DNA from: Candidatus Protochlamydia phocaeensis
Lineage (GTDB): Bacteria; Chlamydiota; Chlamydiia; Chlamydiales; Parachlamydiaceae
NCBI RefSeq assembly: GCF_001545115.1
Contig: NZ_FCNU01000002.1
Span: 1-64,000, forward strand
Length of the DNA: 64,000 nt
Reading direction: 5' to 3'
Shown here: positions 46,920 through 58,000 of the stretch, one piece after another
Layout: every line of letters begins with the position of its first letter
Position numbering within the stretch: position 1 is the first letter of the stretch
The notes under the pieces: model-generated
Told to the model about the DNA's origin: nothing
What the model saw: only the letters and a program-made list of their open reading frames with translations
Databases searched by the model: none
Position numbers and translations under genes: made by a program

Positions 46920-49900
46920 TTAGCTAATAACCTGCGTTTGGAGTGCTGTTGCTTGTCTGCTTAAAACGGATTGGACAACCTGTATTTCCTGGAAAACTAA
47001 ATTCTCATGGATATCAACACACGTCATTTTCTCTATAATTCCTTCTCTTATTTGCCGCAAATAACCGGCCAACCGATTAATAAAGAATTGATCGAGTTTA
47101 AAGAAACGCAATAAGGCGCCTAAGCATTTAATGACAACAAAAGAGCCTGCAGCTAAAATAGCTGTTTTAATTTTTCTTGCCGTCGGACCTGGAAAAATAT
47201 CGCATGCCTGGTCAATTTGTTTTCCCAATAATTGAATGAAACTCTGAATCCCCTTTTCTATAATTTGCCGCTCGAGATCTTGGATACGCACTAAAGCCGT
47301 TTGCTGGGCTGCCGCTTTTTCCTCATCGCTCAGACTGACATATCTTGTTTGAACTAAAGATGGCAATGCCTCTTGAAGGGTGTTAACAATCAACTGGCCA
47401 TTCAATCGCCTTTGAACAGCGGCCCCTATTGATTCTATGACTTGCGCTTTTATTTTTTTTATTCCTATTAGTTCCTTTAAAAAAACGGGAAGCTTGTCTA
47501 ACCAGCTAAAGGGAGGGTCGATTAACTTAACAGACTCTACTAGGCACTCGCCTATTAGAGCATTTATCTCTAGGGGGCATGGGCTGTCCTCGTTCATTTC
47601 CTCCAGGTTTGGCATCGAATCCTCACCTGTTAAGAAATCGACCTGACCAAGAAGGCTTTCATAACTCTTTATCACAATCTCTTTCAAGGCCTCTTCTTCG
47701 AACAAGCGCGGCACCAATGAGGGCAGCTGATAGGAAAGGATTTTTTTGATTCCTCGCCAGACATCAATTAGGAGTGTTTCGGGAAGGTCGGGAACAAGGG
47801 CCAGCAAATCTCGCTTACCATTGGGAAAAATCAACCGCATGAGCATCTTGACCTGATAGTCATAAAATGCCGTTTTATTAGATTCCCGCTGTTCGTCAAC
47901 CCCTTCTACCAAGAGATGAGGGTGCAGGCCATTCCCAGCTACCCGAGCAAAATTTTGAAACGTTAATCCGCCCTCTTGAATAGATTGATTAAGATGCTTA
48001 AGATGACGCAATAAAACGGACAGTCCTCCTTTTACCAGTTCATGGTCTATCTCTGGATTAGTTTTCTCTAGGTCTACAAAAGGAATCATGACTTGCAAAA
48101 GTTTGGCGGTTAAAAGAGGATTTATCCACTCTGCCGCTTGCTGCTTGCTGCTCTCCGTTGCTTCTTGATTCAATCTAGCTAACAAAGATTCCAAAAAGGG
48201 TGTAGGTAAATGCTCTCCTATGGCAGTTTGCAATAAGCCAGCTGTTTTTAAATTTCTATTCCTGAATAAATGCTCAAAAAAATGCCCTAAAAGTCGATAA
48301 AACGGCCCTATGGCTGGGAAGTGGCCATTTTTCTGCTGCATGAATTGATCTACCGCCTGATCGATCGCATAACGCGTCAAAGACTGAACAGCATCGCCTA
48401 TTTGCGGGACAGACATTCCTTCTATAGCAGACACATCCTCTCTATTTGTTAAGGGAAAATGTCCGATATGGAAATAGGAGTGGTAGATTTTTAGTAATAG
48501 CTTTGCAGCCTGTATCTTAGCCAAACCCAGTAATTTATTCTTTACAATAGAAGGAATTCCAAAGGTGACTGCGTCGGGTTCAATCTTTAAAATAGCAAAA
48601 AAATTATCTATAAAATGATTCAAGACAGGTTGAGCTTCCTCGTTTGTCTTTCCAGACAATGCAAGAATTGTTTCATTTGCCAAGTTTTGTACAGCCTCTT
48701 TTGTAGGAGAGTCCATTTGCAGAGCCTTCGCCGCCATTTTTAACAACACGCCTTCCAAATAGGATTCTATAAAATTCCAAAAAGGCGCGTACGCTTGCTG
48801 GCAATGAACGGCATGCTGAATTTGATCCGCTATCCAGGCCTGCTCGTCGTGGTTTAAAAAATTGACAGGCAGCTTTTCAACGATTTCTTCCGGCGTCAAT
48901 GCGATATCCCAAATTTGTTCTTTATACTTTTTGAATTGAGTTTTAAGAGCTAACTGCTGATCGGTAGTATAAGCCTCATGAGGAGGCAATAAAGATTCGC
49001 ATGCATGAAAAAGGCTTTTAACTTTCACATTGGATGTTCGCACAAGCTCTATAATTTTTTGGGTCAATTGGCTGACCTGCTCAGCTGTCAATCTCCCCTC
49101 ATAAAGCTGAATATTCATTTCTTCTGCAAAATACCTAAAACTTCCCACCCAGCGAGGTAAGATGGTTAATACATCCTGCGCCAATAAATGGCACCCTTCT
49201 ATAATTTGATCTCCATACTGAACAGCCTGTATGATTTGGATAGTGGACCGCTTCTCGATTTCCGGAAGCATCAAATTTCCAATTTGCTCAAAAAGTTTTT
49301 TAGGGAGTTCCTTTTGAATCCAATTCCAAATAAAAGCTTGCAAAACCCTCGGCACAGGCATGTCATCCGCTGCATGCCAGCCTATCAATTGCAGCATCTG
49401 TTGAGATAAAGGTTGAAAGTCAGCTTGCAATTGCTCCCAAAGATGATTTAACGTCTCTTGCTTTTGTTTTTTAATCTCCTCATTGAGGGACAGATGAATT
49501 TCATGATTTAATTCCACTGCCTGCCTAAAAATCCTCAGCTTTTCTTCCGTCCAACTCTCCGGATGCAACGTCCTACATCCAACAGCCAGTTGCTGGACTA
49601 ACCAAGCAAAAAAAGGAAGAGGCCTTTCTCCCCGCCTCTGGGCCTGCTGATAGTTAAGAGATAGATTTTTTAAGAATTCAAATGCCATTCCTTGTAAAAA
49701 CTCGCCTGCTATTCGTCTTATAAATTGTCCTCCAGAATGGCTATCGTTAAACAACAGTTTAAACTGGCAATCTAATTCTCTTTTTTGATCTTCATTAAAC
49801 CAAAATAGATCGGGCAAAGAGCGGCTCATTTGTTCAAAATTCAAGGCAGCCATCTGTTCGATTACCCACTCGGTTAGAATAGGAGCTGAAGACTTAATAA

Positions 49901-51548
49901 AGTTTGTTAAGGAAGCGGAGCCGTTTTGCTCATTTAAGAAAGCCTTATTTCCATCGGCAAAAATAGAGGGGTTTAAATGATCTAATTGACCTATCACCAT
50001 ATCCGTTAAAAAGAGCGGCAATTTTTCTGTTTGGAATTCTTTCAAGAAAGACCAAGCTGCTTCTTGTATGATCGGAGGCACGGGCAGGCTTTCTTTTTGC
50101 TCCAATCCGCATATATTTAATAATTCTCGTATAAAAATGAGGGTCTTTCCAGTTCGGTCCGTTTGCCCATTTTCATTTAAGCAAGTCAATAGGCGATTGG
50201 CTTGCTTGACAAACGGGGGTAGAGAAGACTCTATTTGACCGTTGAGTGATACAGACTGATCCTCTTTCTGCAAAGCCTGCATGACATTAAAAAGGATTCT
50301 TTCCATGAAATAACGTTCAAGAAAAGATCCCATCATCTTCAAAGAAGGGGTGTCTGTTAAAAGCAATTCCTTAAGATATTTAGAAAAGAAATCGCCTAAA
50401 AATTGAGCTTTATGCGGTTCAACCCCTTGACATTCAATCCAAGAAACTAATTTGGGTTTAATTTTATTTAATAACTTGCTTAAAGTGGCGCTTTCAACGA
50501 AAAAAGAAGGACGCTTAATCAAGCGCCCTGCGCTCCCTATCTGCAAAGCTTGATCCGACTCTGCCACCCCATTGAACTGACTTGCTTTCAAAGGTTTGGT
50601 CTCTTTATATAATTGACAGAGAAAAGGAGGCAATTTCTGCTCAAGTTCCTGCCAAATCAAGCCTTGAAAGTAAACAACTGGAATAGTGGGATGAAATAAT
50701 TTGATATCTTTTTCTTTTCCGGGAAAACATTTTATGAGTAATTCATTGGACAGTCTTTGAAAGAGTCCTTGTATCTGAGCTTCTCGCTCTTCTGCATTTT
50801 CATTATTTTCCAAGTCATTTAGCTCTTTCTGATAAGCCTGTAGGCATTCTCCAAGAACAGCTAAAATGCTGCCAAAAGGATTGTTGAAGCTGCTTTCCTC
50901 TAAATGACTCATGTCTGACTGATCGGCCAGATTGGCTAACATATTCAATAGATTTGCTTGAATGGTTTTAGCAATCAGTTCCTTATTTCCCTGCATAAAC
51001 CATGCAGCCCATTCTCCTGCCCAATCAAAAAAATACCCTTTCAGTCCATTTAAGGGATTAAGTGCAGGCGTTCCTTCAACGCTATTCCTTGCCTGTTCCT
51101 CCTTGCCTAAAAATGGATAAGCAGAGGGATAGTTTTGAATCGCTCCCTTCAGCGTTTGTTCAATCAAAGGCTCGCTATTCAAAAAAGCTTGCGCAGCTAA
51201 GTGTGTCATAAAATGACAACAAGCAGAAAAATTCTCATCATATCGTCCCAATCGTTTTAGGCTCTCTTCGATGCAGCTTTGGGGATCTATAGGTTTAAAT
51301 CCTGTTAGGCATTCTTCTAAACATAAGAAAGCAATAAATGCCGTACGGCCTGAAACGGAAAGAATATTGCCCGTCATCTGTACAGCTGCCTTCACTGATT
51401 TAGGCGCATAATTGCCATAAAATTGTTGGGTGCGCTGCAATAAAAATTGAAAAGACGATCCCGAGCTTTGAGAAACAGAAGCCGAGGGGATATCCCTTGC
51501 TTGATGAAGAATAAATGGAGAAGGAGGAGAGCTATTATGAACGGACAT
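46920..51548 (-). CDS. Giant helical-repeat protein A (1542 aa), unknown function
   Basis: Not recognised. 1542 residues, mainly helical, no catalytic motif seen and no signal peptide. It is a paralogue of the 2473-residue protein encoded upstream. Shared modules: TPEEIVEKLP...YLEGVLLKMAAKAL (from about 880), and MLMRLIFPNGKRDLLALV...VWRGIKKIL (about 1235-1300), against TPEEL...YIEGMLLRIF and LLKMIFPKGKDDLEFV...WKILKKNL in the neighbour. A motif of the form P-x(5,7)-aromatic-x2-L/I-K/E-x(7,10)-P recurs (for example VPPIIQEAAWSFLKE; MPVPRVLQAFIWNWIQKEL). Near the C-terminus a hydrophobic stretch (about 1455-1480, AILAAGSFVVIKCLGALLRFF) could contact membrane. Host-targeted effector or scaffold is possible. 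Full-length, no frameshift. Confidence 0.85.
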   Translation of the reverse strand: MSVHNSSPPSPFILHQARDIPSASVSQSSGSSFQFLLQRTQQFYGNYAPKSVKAAVQMTGNILSVSGRTAFIAFLCLEECLTGFKPIDPQSCIEESLKRLGRYDENFSACCHFMTHLAAQAFLNSEPLIEQTLKGAIQNYPSAYPFLGKEEQARNSVEGTPALNPLNGLKGYFFDWAGEWAAWFMQGNKELIAKTIQANLLNMLANLADQSDMSHLEESSFNNPFGSILAVLGECLQAYQKELNDLENNENAEEREAQIQGLFQRLSNELLIKCFPGKEKDIKLFHPTIPVVYFQGLIWQELEQKLPPFLCQLYKETKPLKASQFNGVAESDQALQIGSAGRLIKRPSFFVESATLSKLLNKIKPKLVSWIECQGVEPHKAQFLGDFFSKYLKELLLTDTPSLKMMGSFLERYFMERILFNVMQALQKEDQSVSLNGQIESSLPPFVKQANRLLTCLNENGQTDRTGKTLIFIRELLNICGLEQKESLPVPPIIQEAAWSFLKEFQTEKLPLFLTDMVIGQLDHLNPSIFADGNKAFLNEQNGSASLTNFIKSSAPILTEWVIEQMAALNFEQMSRSLPDLFWFNEDQKRELDCQFKLLFNDSHSGGQFIRRIAGEFLQGMAFEFLKNLSLNYQQAQRRGERPLPFFAWLVQQLAVGCRTLHPESWTEEKLRIFRQAVELNHEIHLSLNEEIKKQKQETLNHLWEQLQADFQPLSQQMLQLIGWHAADDMPVPRVLQAFIWNWIQKELPKKLFEQIGNLMLPEIEKRSTIQIIQAVQYGDQIIEGCHLLAQDVLTILPRWVGSFRYFAEEMNIQLYEGRLTAEQVSQLTQKIIELVRTSNVKVKSLFHACESLLPPHEAYTTDQQLALKTQFKKYKEQIWDIALTPEEIVEKLPVNFLNHDEQAWIADQIQHAVHCQQAYAPFWNFIESYLEGVLLKMAAKALQMDSPTKEAVQNLANETILALSGKTNEEAQPVLNHFIDNFFAILKIEPDAVTFGIPSIVKNKLLGLAKIQAAKLLLKIYHSYFHIGHFPLTNREDVSAIEGMSVPQIGDAVQSLTRYAIDQAVDQFMQQKNGHFPAIGPFYRLLGHFFEHLFRNRNLKTAGLLQTAIGEHLPTPFLESLLARLNQEATESSKQQAAEWINPLLTAKLLQVMIPFVDLEKTNPEIDHELVKGGLSVLLRHLKHLNQSIQEGGLTFQNFARVAGNGLHPHLLVEGVDEQRESNKTAFYDYQVKMLMRLIFPNGKRDLLALVPDLPETLLIDVWRGIKKILSYQLPSLVPRLFEEEALKEIVIKSYESLLGQVDFLTGEDSMPNLEEMNEDSPCPLEINALIGECLVESVKLIDPPFSWLDKLPVFLKELIGIKKIKAQVIESIGAAVQRRLNGQLIVNTLQEALPSLVQTRYVSLSDEEKAAAQQTALVRIQDLERQIIEKGIQSFIQLLGKQIDQACDIFPGPTARKIKTAILAAGSFVVIKCLGALLRFFKLDQFFINRLAGYLRQIREGIIEKMTCVDIHENLVFQEIQVVQSVLSRQATALQTQVIS

Positions 51549-51616
51549 AAATCCCTTCTATTTTCCCTGATTCATCGGATGTTACTCATTGATTTAATTT
51601 AATAATACCCTCCTAA

Positions 51617-51675
51617 AGGTGTATTAAATCCGCTAATGCCCGCGTTTCAAGCCGTTTTCTTTATAAGGAAAAGGA
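51617..51675. repeat. Dispersed repeat, left-arm copy
   Basis: AGGTGTATTAAATCCGCTAA then TGCCCGCGTTTCAAGC and CGTTTTCTTTATAAGG. Almost identical at its start to 33799. Located between the two giant genes. Confidence 0.6.
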
Positions 51676-51853
51676 AGATAAGAACATATTGAGGTCATTA
51701 TACCTCTCAATTTCAGGCTTCCTCCCAAGAAGAAAAGACTCTCAATACAGGCCTATGAGTTTTCATACACTCTAATGAATATTAATACATTAATTTCATA
51801 AACCAAACAGAGCCAATATGAACGTTTATTTAGTAGTTGGGTTAAAAGCCTTT

Positions 51854-51942
51854 TAACCTGAGTTTGGAGTTTTTTAAGTAGCCCTGTAAGAGGCTGTATT
51901 AAATCCCATAATACCCCATATTTGAGATTATTTTCTTCCTAG
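51854..51942. repeat. CCTGAGTTTGGAG copy next to a dispersed hairpin-repeat copy
   Basis: TTAACCTGAGTTTGGAGTTT (51852-51871) lies 20 bases before AGGCTGTATTAAATCCCATA (from 51890), which continues ATACCCCATATTTGAG and ATTATTTTCTTCCTAG. So both repeat families stand side by side, in the spacer between the two giant genes. Confidence 0.6.
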
Positions 51943-51988
51943 AAGGAAGCGGGAGATAGTGCGAAAGGGATTTTTTAAGCAAAGAAAA

Positions 51989-52019
51989 AAGCCATGCCCT
52001 TTTACGACAGGCATGGCTT
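51989..52019 (-). terminator. Terminator of the 2473-residue giant gene
   Basis: AAGCCATGCC (51989-51998) pairs with GGCATGGCTT (52010-52019). On the minus strand the stem runs into TTTTTTCTTTG. It begins 20 bases after the stop codon. Confidence 0.85.
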
Positions 52020-52038
52020 AATTGAGGAATAGTTTGGA

Positions 52039-55000
52039 CTATGCAGCAGGCGCAGCAGATGTCAAATCAGGCCCTCTGGGAGGCCGTCTTTTTGGCTCGG
52101 GAATCGGAGTCTTCATCACGTCTTCCACTGTTGTTCTGAGCGCTTCAGCTAGCTTGTAGGCTAGGTCTTCATTATAGACGGCATGCAAGCTCTCTACCGG
52201 CTGATCTTCAGGTATGCGAGTGAGAAACTCCATAATAGAATCACGGTTGCGATCTAGCATGATATAGTCATAAAGCTTATTCTTTGCCCAGTCTTTAATA
52301 GGGCTGAACAAAAATGCAAGAGCTGTACCGATAATCTTGAAGAAAACGAATCTAAATACAGCATCTAAAGCACGCTTAATTTTCATTCCAAATTTTCCGG
52401 CTATTCCCTGAATAGCGCGATCAAATTTAGCCTGCGCTTTCTTCCAGGTGCTTCTAATAAAGTAAGAGATGCTTGAATCCACCAATTCACGCGAGGTTTT
52501 ACGGAGGCGGACATCCAATGCAGCCCCTTCCCTTCTTCTCGCTTCAGCTTTTTCTGCTTGGCTTGAAGTATCATAGTGCAAAGTAGGATTGCCATGCTCG
52601 TCGCGTTGAACAGCGGCTTTTAATGCCACTTCTAACTTATCTTTAATGAAGGTCTCATTAAATTGCTTTCTTAAAGTTGCTCCCAATGATCTTACTAGGG
52701 CAGGATTGACTTCTCCTGTACGAGGATCCTTGAGTTTTTTCTTAATCCAGCTAGGTAATTCGATTGTTTCAAGAACTTCTACCATAAGAGCGCCAGACGC
52801 TGCATCCAACTCATCTAAGGAAGGATCTTCCGGAGGCGTATGATCCAGCACTATTTCTTGATCCAAATTGTCTTTTAGGGTTTCTAGACTTTTAAGCACC
52901 ATCTTCTTTAATTTATTTTGCTCCAAGACAGTTTCCATAATCATAGGAAGCATCTTAGGAAATAAATTTTTCTTAAGGATCTTCCAAGTCTGCTTGCGCA
53001 ACTCTTCAGGCACAAATTCCAAATCATCTTTGCCTTTTGGGAAAATCATCTTTAAGAGGAGACGCGATGTCGGATCGTAGAAAGCCTCTTGTCTTTGCTT
53101 TTTAATCGCTTGAGCCTCTTCATGGATAAGATCCATAACGGATTTATTCGTTACAGGATTGATCTTTTTCAAGGCGCGCCTGCGCGCATCAGAAATAGGC
53201 TCTCCCTTAATTTCATTAATTTTATCAATTAGATCTTGGGCGGTAAAAATCTTAATGTCTTTTTCCTCGGCCTTTACCATTTCCCTAATTTCTTTCTCCA
53301 GACGATCTAGCTGTTCATCAGTTAGAGCCCCTTGCAATTTCTCCTTAATAGCAGCCAACGATTGGGCATAAGACACAGGTGCAACGGGAACTGCCGGATG
53401 CAATTGAGGAGAAGATTTGACAAAATCCGCGTGCGAAATATGCGAACGACCTTCTAAGGCAGCCAATTTCTTTGCTTCGTTCAGCGTTTTCCAATGGTTG
53501 GTGGCTACTTTTAAAACATTGACCATCAACTTGCGATTAAAATCGGCTCCTCTTTGTTTTTCAAAATCTACAGCCTTAGATAATACGCCGTTTAAAGGCA
53601 CGACCACTAAATTACTGATCAGATCCGCCGCTTTCTTCTTATCGGTCACTAATTGATTAGGATCTCCGATTTTAGCTAAATTATTGCTTAACATCGTTTC
53701 AAAGAGAGGAGCTTTCGCATAATTCAACAGTAAGCCAGCTACTTGAAGATTGCCTCTAGATAACTCTTGTAAATGATCTTGAACGCTTTTGGAGATAAGC
53801 GTCACCCCGCGCATATTAGTGCCGCCGGCGATTTCAGTCAGCGTGTGAGGAACAGCCGAGACAACCATGTTGGCTAGATCTTCGGCTAGGATGTCGGCAT
53901 AAGCACGCTGCGAGTTCTCTTCGACCCCAAAACGCTTCAGCTCTTTTCTCGCTTCTTTGATGGCCGGTTGATCGCTATCTAGCGTTTTTAAACCGCTATA
54001 AACTTTAACCGCCATTGTACCCAAGACATCCTTAAGAGCATTATAAACTTTCGCTTTCAACGGAGGAGGGAGACCTTCTAAATCTTCTTTGGAATTAATT
54101 CCCAAAACATCTTTCAAGACGGCATCATTGAGCTCTTTGGCCACTTCTTCAAAATTCCGATCTTTAGTCTCTTGATATTTGCTTGTTGCCAAATTAAGCA
54201 AACGTTCCGTTAAAACAACAAGACTGTCCTTGCCTCTTTCGCGAGGATTCTTTTCCGCAATTTTAATGAAAATGCGCAGGAGCATTCCTTCAATGTATTG
54301 ACCTGCAAAACCAGAGATATTCTGGTAAGCTTCGCTTTCATTGCGCGTCAAATCTTGGAAAGCTTCTGCAACCGACTTCTGAAGAGAGCCTTCAATATGT
54401 GGCAGGAAATTGCCTAAGGATTCCGCCAACTCTTCGGGAGTGATTTTTATATTTTGAATCTTAGACTTGTAGCCCTTCTCATTTAAAGTCTTTCTCAGAT
54501 TAGTTTTTTGCTCATCAGTCAAAGTCGTCTGAGAAACAGCCTCGTACAATTCGAATAGCTTGCGGTTGTAAACATGCTTATCCGGAGAGTTCTTCATCAT
54601 CTCACGGATTTTGTCAGCAAAAGCCTCTACTTGTTCATTAGTAGGTTCTTTTCCGGACAAATCAACCCATAGCTGTTTCGTAATAGGGAGATAACTGCTT
54701 AATCCGGCTGGCAATAAGTACATGACATCATTTGCTAATGCTTTAGCCAGATTACTCATCATTTTTGATCCGGATAGGCGATCGAGCAATTGCTTGTTCT
54801 GTGTCCGTTCAATCATGGGAAACAACATCGGGCTAATCTGCAGATACGCCTGTTCTTTAAGTGTTTTATAGACAAGCTTTTGAAGAGCTAAGGGTACGCC
54901 CTTTAAATCCGCTTCGGATTCTATACCGGCGATATCGCTAAAAGCCTTATCGATCATGATGCGAGCCGCTTCTTCTCGCGTTTTATTTTCTATGAGGTCA

Positions 55001-58000
55001 GAGTCTAACGCCATATTTTTCAATTTTTCGGTCAGGACAGCTAAAACATTCTCTCCCTCATTTGCGCTTGCTATTTTGACACACAGGCGAAGGATCATTG
55101 CTTCAACATATTGCTTTGCAAAACCACGGTTTTCTTCAAATGTCTTATCATCTCCTGAGATAACAGCTTGAATTTGAGGAGCAAGCAAGGCATGAAGTTC
55201 GGTCGCTCCGGGAATCGCATCATTAATAAAGCGGGCGATCTCTTCCGGACTAATGACAACTCTTTGAATTTTGGTAACAGCTTCTTCTTTTTCTAAATCT
55301 TTTATTAATTCCTCTTTCTCTGCAGCTGTTAAATTAGCTCCTGAAAAAGTGGTGTAAGCTTCTATCAGATGCTCTTCAGTTAGCTTGGTTTTTCCGGAAT
55401 TAATTAAAAGCGTATTGAGCTGATAAGCCAATTCTTGCGCCTTCTTATCTAATATATTAACCGCTTCTTTCGGATTTTCCTGCTTTAATAAGCGGAAAAT
55501 AGTCGTTTTTGTCACTCCTTCTGGTCCTGCAGCTTGTGTCGCCTGGTAAAGGGTCTCTGCGACAGCATTTACGCGATCAGCTGCCACTTTATCTCCCAGC
55601 AAAGACTTAATGCGATCGGCTACGATTACCTCTTTGCCCAGTTTCAACATTGTTGCTCGCAAAGCCTTATCCATGCGGCTAATATTACTAGCAGACCGAT
55701 TGGTGTATTTGGCAACTTTCAGAATGAGGTCGGCAAAGGGGCGATAGCTAGTGATAAAATCAGGGATTTTTCCGATTAAATCTTCTGCTGTAGCATGGGA
55801 AAGATCTGACAAAAGCTTATTCCCTTGCGCCAGTTTTTGCAATTTTGCCCGATTTTCCTCTATTTCCATCACCGGCAGCAGCATAGGCGAGACTTGATCG
55901 AATAGAATCAATGGAATCGTTTTCTCTTTAGCTTGCTCAATGAGCGGCCAAATCCTATTTTCCAATACAGCAGGCAGACCTAGCTTATTCTTTTGCTCCA
56001 ATCCAATTAAGGCTGTCAATTCATTGGCCAGCAAGCGGAAAGGCTCCATATGCGCTTCCAGCTCTTGGGCCAACTCTTGATTTTCGGCAATCAATTGCTT
56101 AGTTGTCCTTCGGCTATCTAAGATTTTTCCCATCCAATTGATTGCGGCTGACCATTCTTTCTTATTGGTCTTATCCAAACTCATATTTTCAAATTGCACA
56201 TTCTGATGCGCTTGCTCAAGATCTTTATTTAAATGCTCTAATTCTAAGCGCGCATGTTGAAGTGTTTTATCGATGTTTAACACATCGGAGATTAACTGCA
56301 ACTTTTCGGTCGGATAATTTAAAAGCCCTATCAATATCTCATATTGTGCAAGCTCTTGAGCCGTTTTCTTCGTATCGCTAGCCAATTCTTTTTCTAGCTC
56401 TTTGTCTGCGTTCAACCGGTCTCTTTTCTCCATCAAGAAAGCCATTTCCGTCAAACTAGGCTTCTGAGCCCTAGCCTCAGCAAGCTCTTGCTGGACAACT
56501 TGGCGGAAAGCAAGAGCCGAGCGAATCTTGTCTAACTCACTATCATCCCATGCCAAAGGCGAATTCACCCTTAATTTTTCCAAGATGTCGTTCTTTTTAG
56601 CTTCCAAGCTAGTGACATAATCATCTGCTCGGGTAGCTAGCTGCTCGGATCTTAATACTTGCTTGATAAGATTGATCTGCAACCAATCCAGCCCTTTAAA
56701 CGGCTGATCGGCCGCTAATTTTCTTAACTCTTCAATCTGCGCTTTATTGGCTCTAATTTTATCCTGCAAGTCAATTGCCGCACGCAGTTCCTTTTTCTGT
56801 TCTTCTGTAAAAGATGGAAAGGCTTTCTGAACGGACGTGTGGATATTTTTTAGCAGTTGAGCCGCATAAAGTTCGCTGTTCGAGAAATTCATTTCAATGG
56901 TATTGCTAAGAGCGGTCAAAATAACAGCTTGTATGCCCTGCTTAATTAAAGCGACAGGCTCAGCTATCTGGCCCTCTTCTTCGCTGCTTAAAGCGCTGAT
57001 ATTATTTTTTAACCATTTTTTCAACTCATCGCTAACTTTGATACCGGGTAGATATTGCTCTACGAGTTCTTCAATGGTCTGCCCAGCGCCCCACTTACTT
57101 ACCAAGTCTATGTTATTTTCCAGAACGGTTTTGACAAGCTGATTGCTAATGGTTTCGCTAATAGCGATAAACTGACCGGCATTTTCATAGCCGCTAAACT
57201 TCTTAAGCGCATTGGCATGCAGCGCTCGCACCTCTTCTAAAATGGTATTTTCACGTAAAGTCTTTTGATACTTTTCCGCTTGCTCAACCAATTTTTTCGC
57301 GATCAAATTTTTCAATGTAGGAGGCAGCGGCAGGTCTTTAACGATATTTTCCCAAAACGCTTCGGGAACAGCCTTGCCTTGCTGTAAGGATTTATAATGG
57401 TCGTAAATGCGCTCCGCTAATTCCTTCACCAATTGGTCTTCTTTAACTTGATGCCCTTCAGGAATCAAGACTTCCGCCCCTTTGGCCAATAATCCTAACG
57501 TTAACTCATTTAAAACCGATTGGATAAAAAAACCTGCATTTAGCAAGTGAGGATCCTGAGTATGAAGCATTGCCTGAGCAGATTCTACCAGCCACCCGGC
57601 CAACTCCGCCTGGGACAGATTGGACAGGACTTGATTTTTAGTGATATTGGCTGGATTGGCTTCCCCTTCCTTGGTTGGCTCCGCAACCGCGCTTAAGGCC
57701 CATTCCACCAAATTGATTGCTCTAGGATCGGACTGAATATAATTCTTACCATATCCCACTAAGAAATTAGTCGGAGCAATCATTAAATCCGGAATGCTAA
57801 CTTGAGAACCGATTCGATTTTGGACGACCTCTTCCCATTTTTTTCGGCGATCTATATCTAAAGCCAAGGGCTCATATGACTTTTGTAAAAATGCTGCAAC
57901 CAGATCCCTAATATTATTGTAGAGATAGTTTTGGGCATAAGAGATATTTAATAAACCAAATCTAGGAATGACAACATCTTGTACTTTGTTAGGAAATAAA

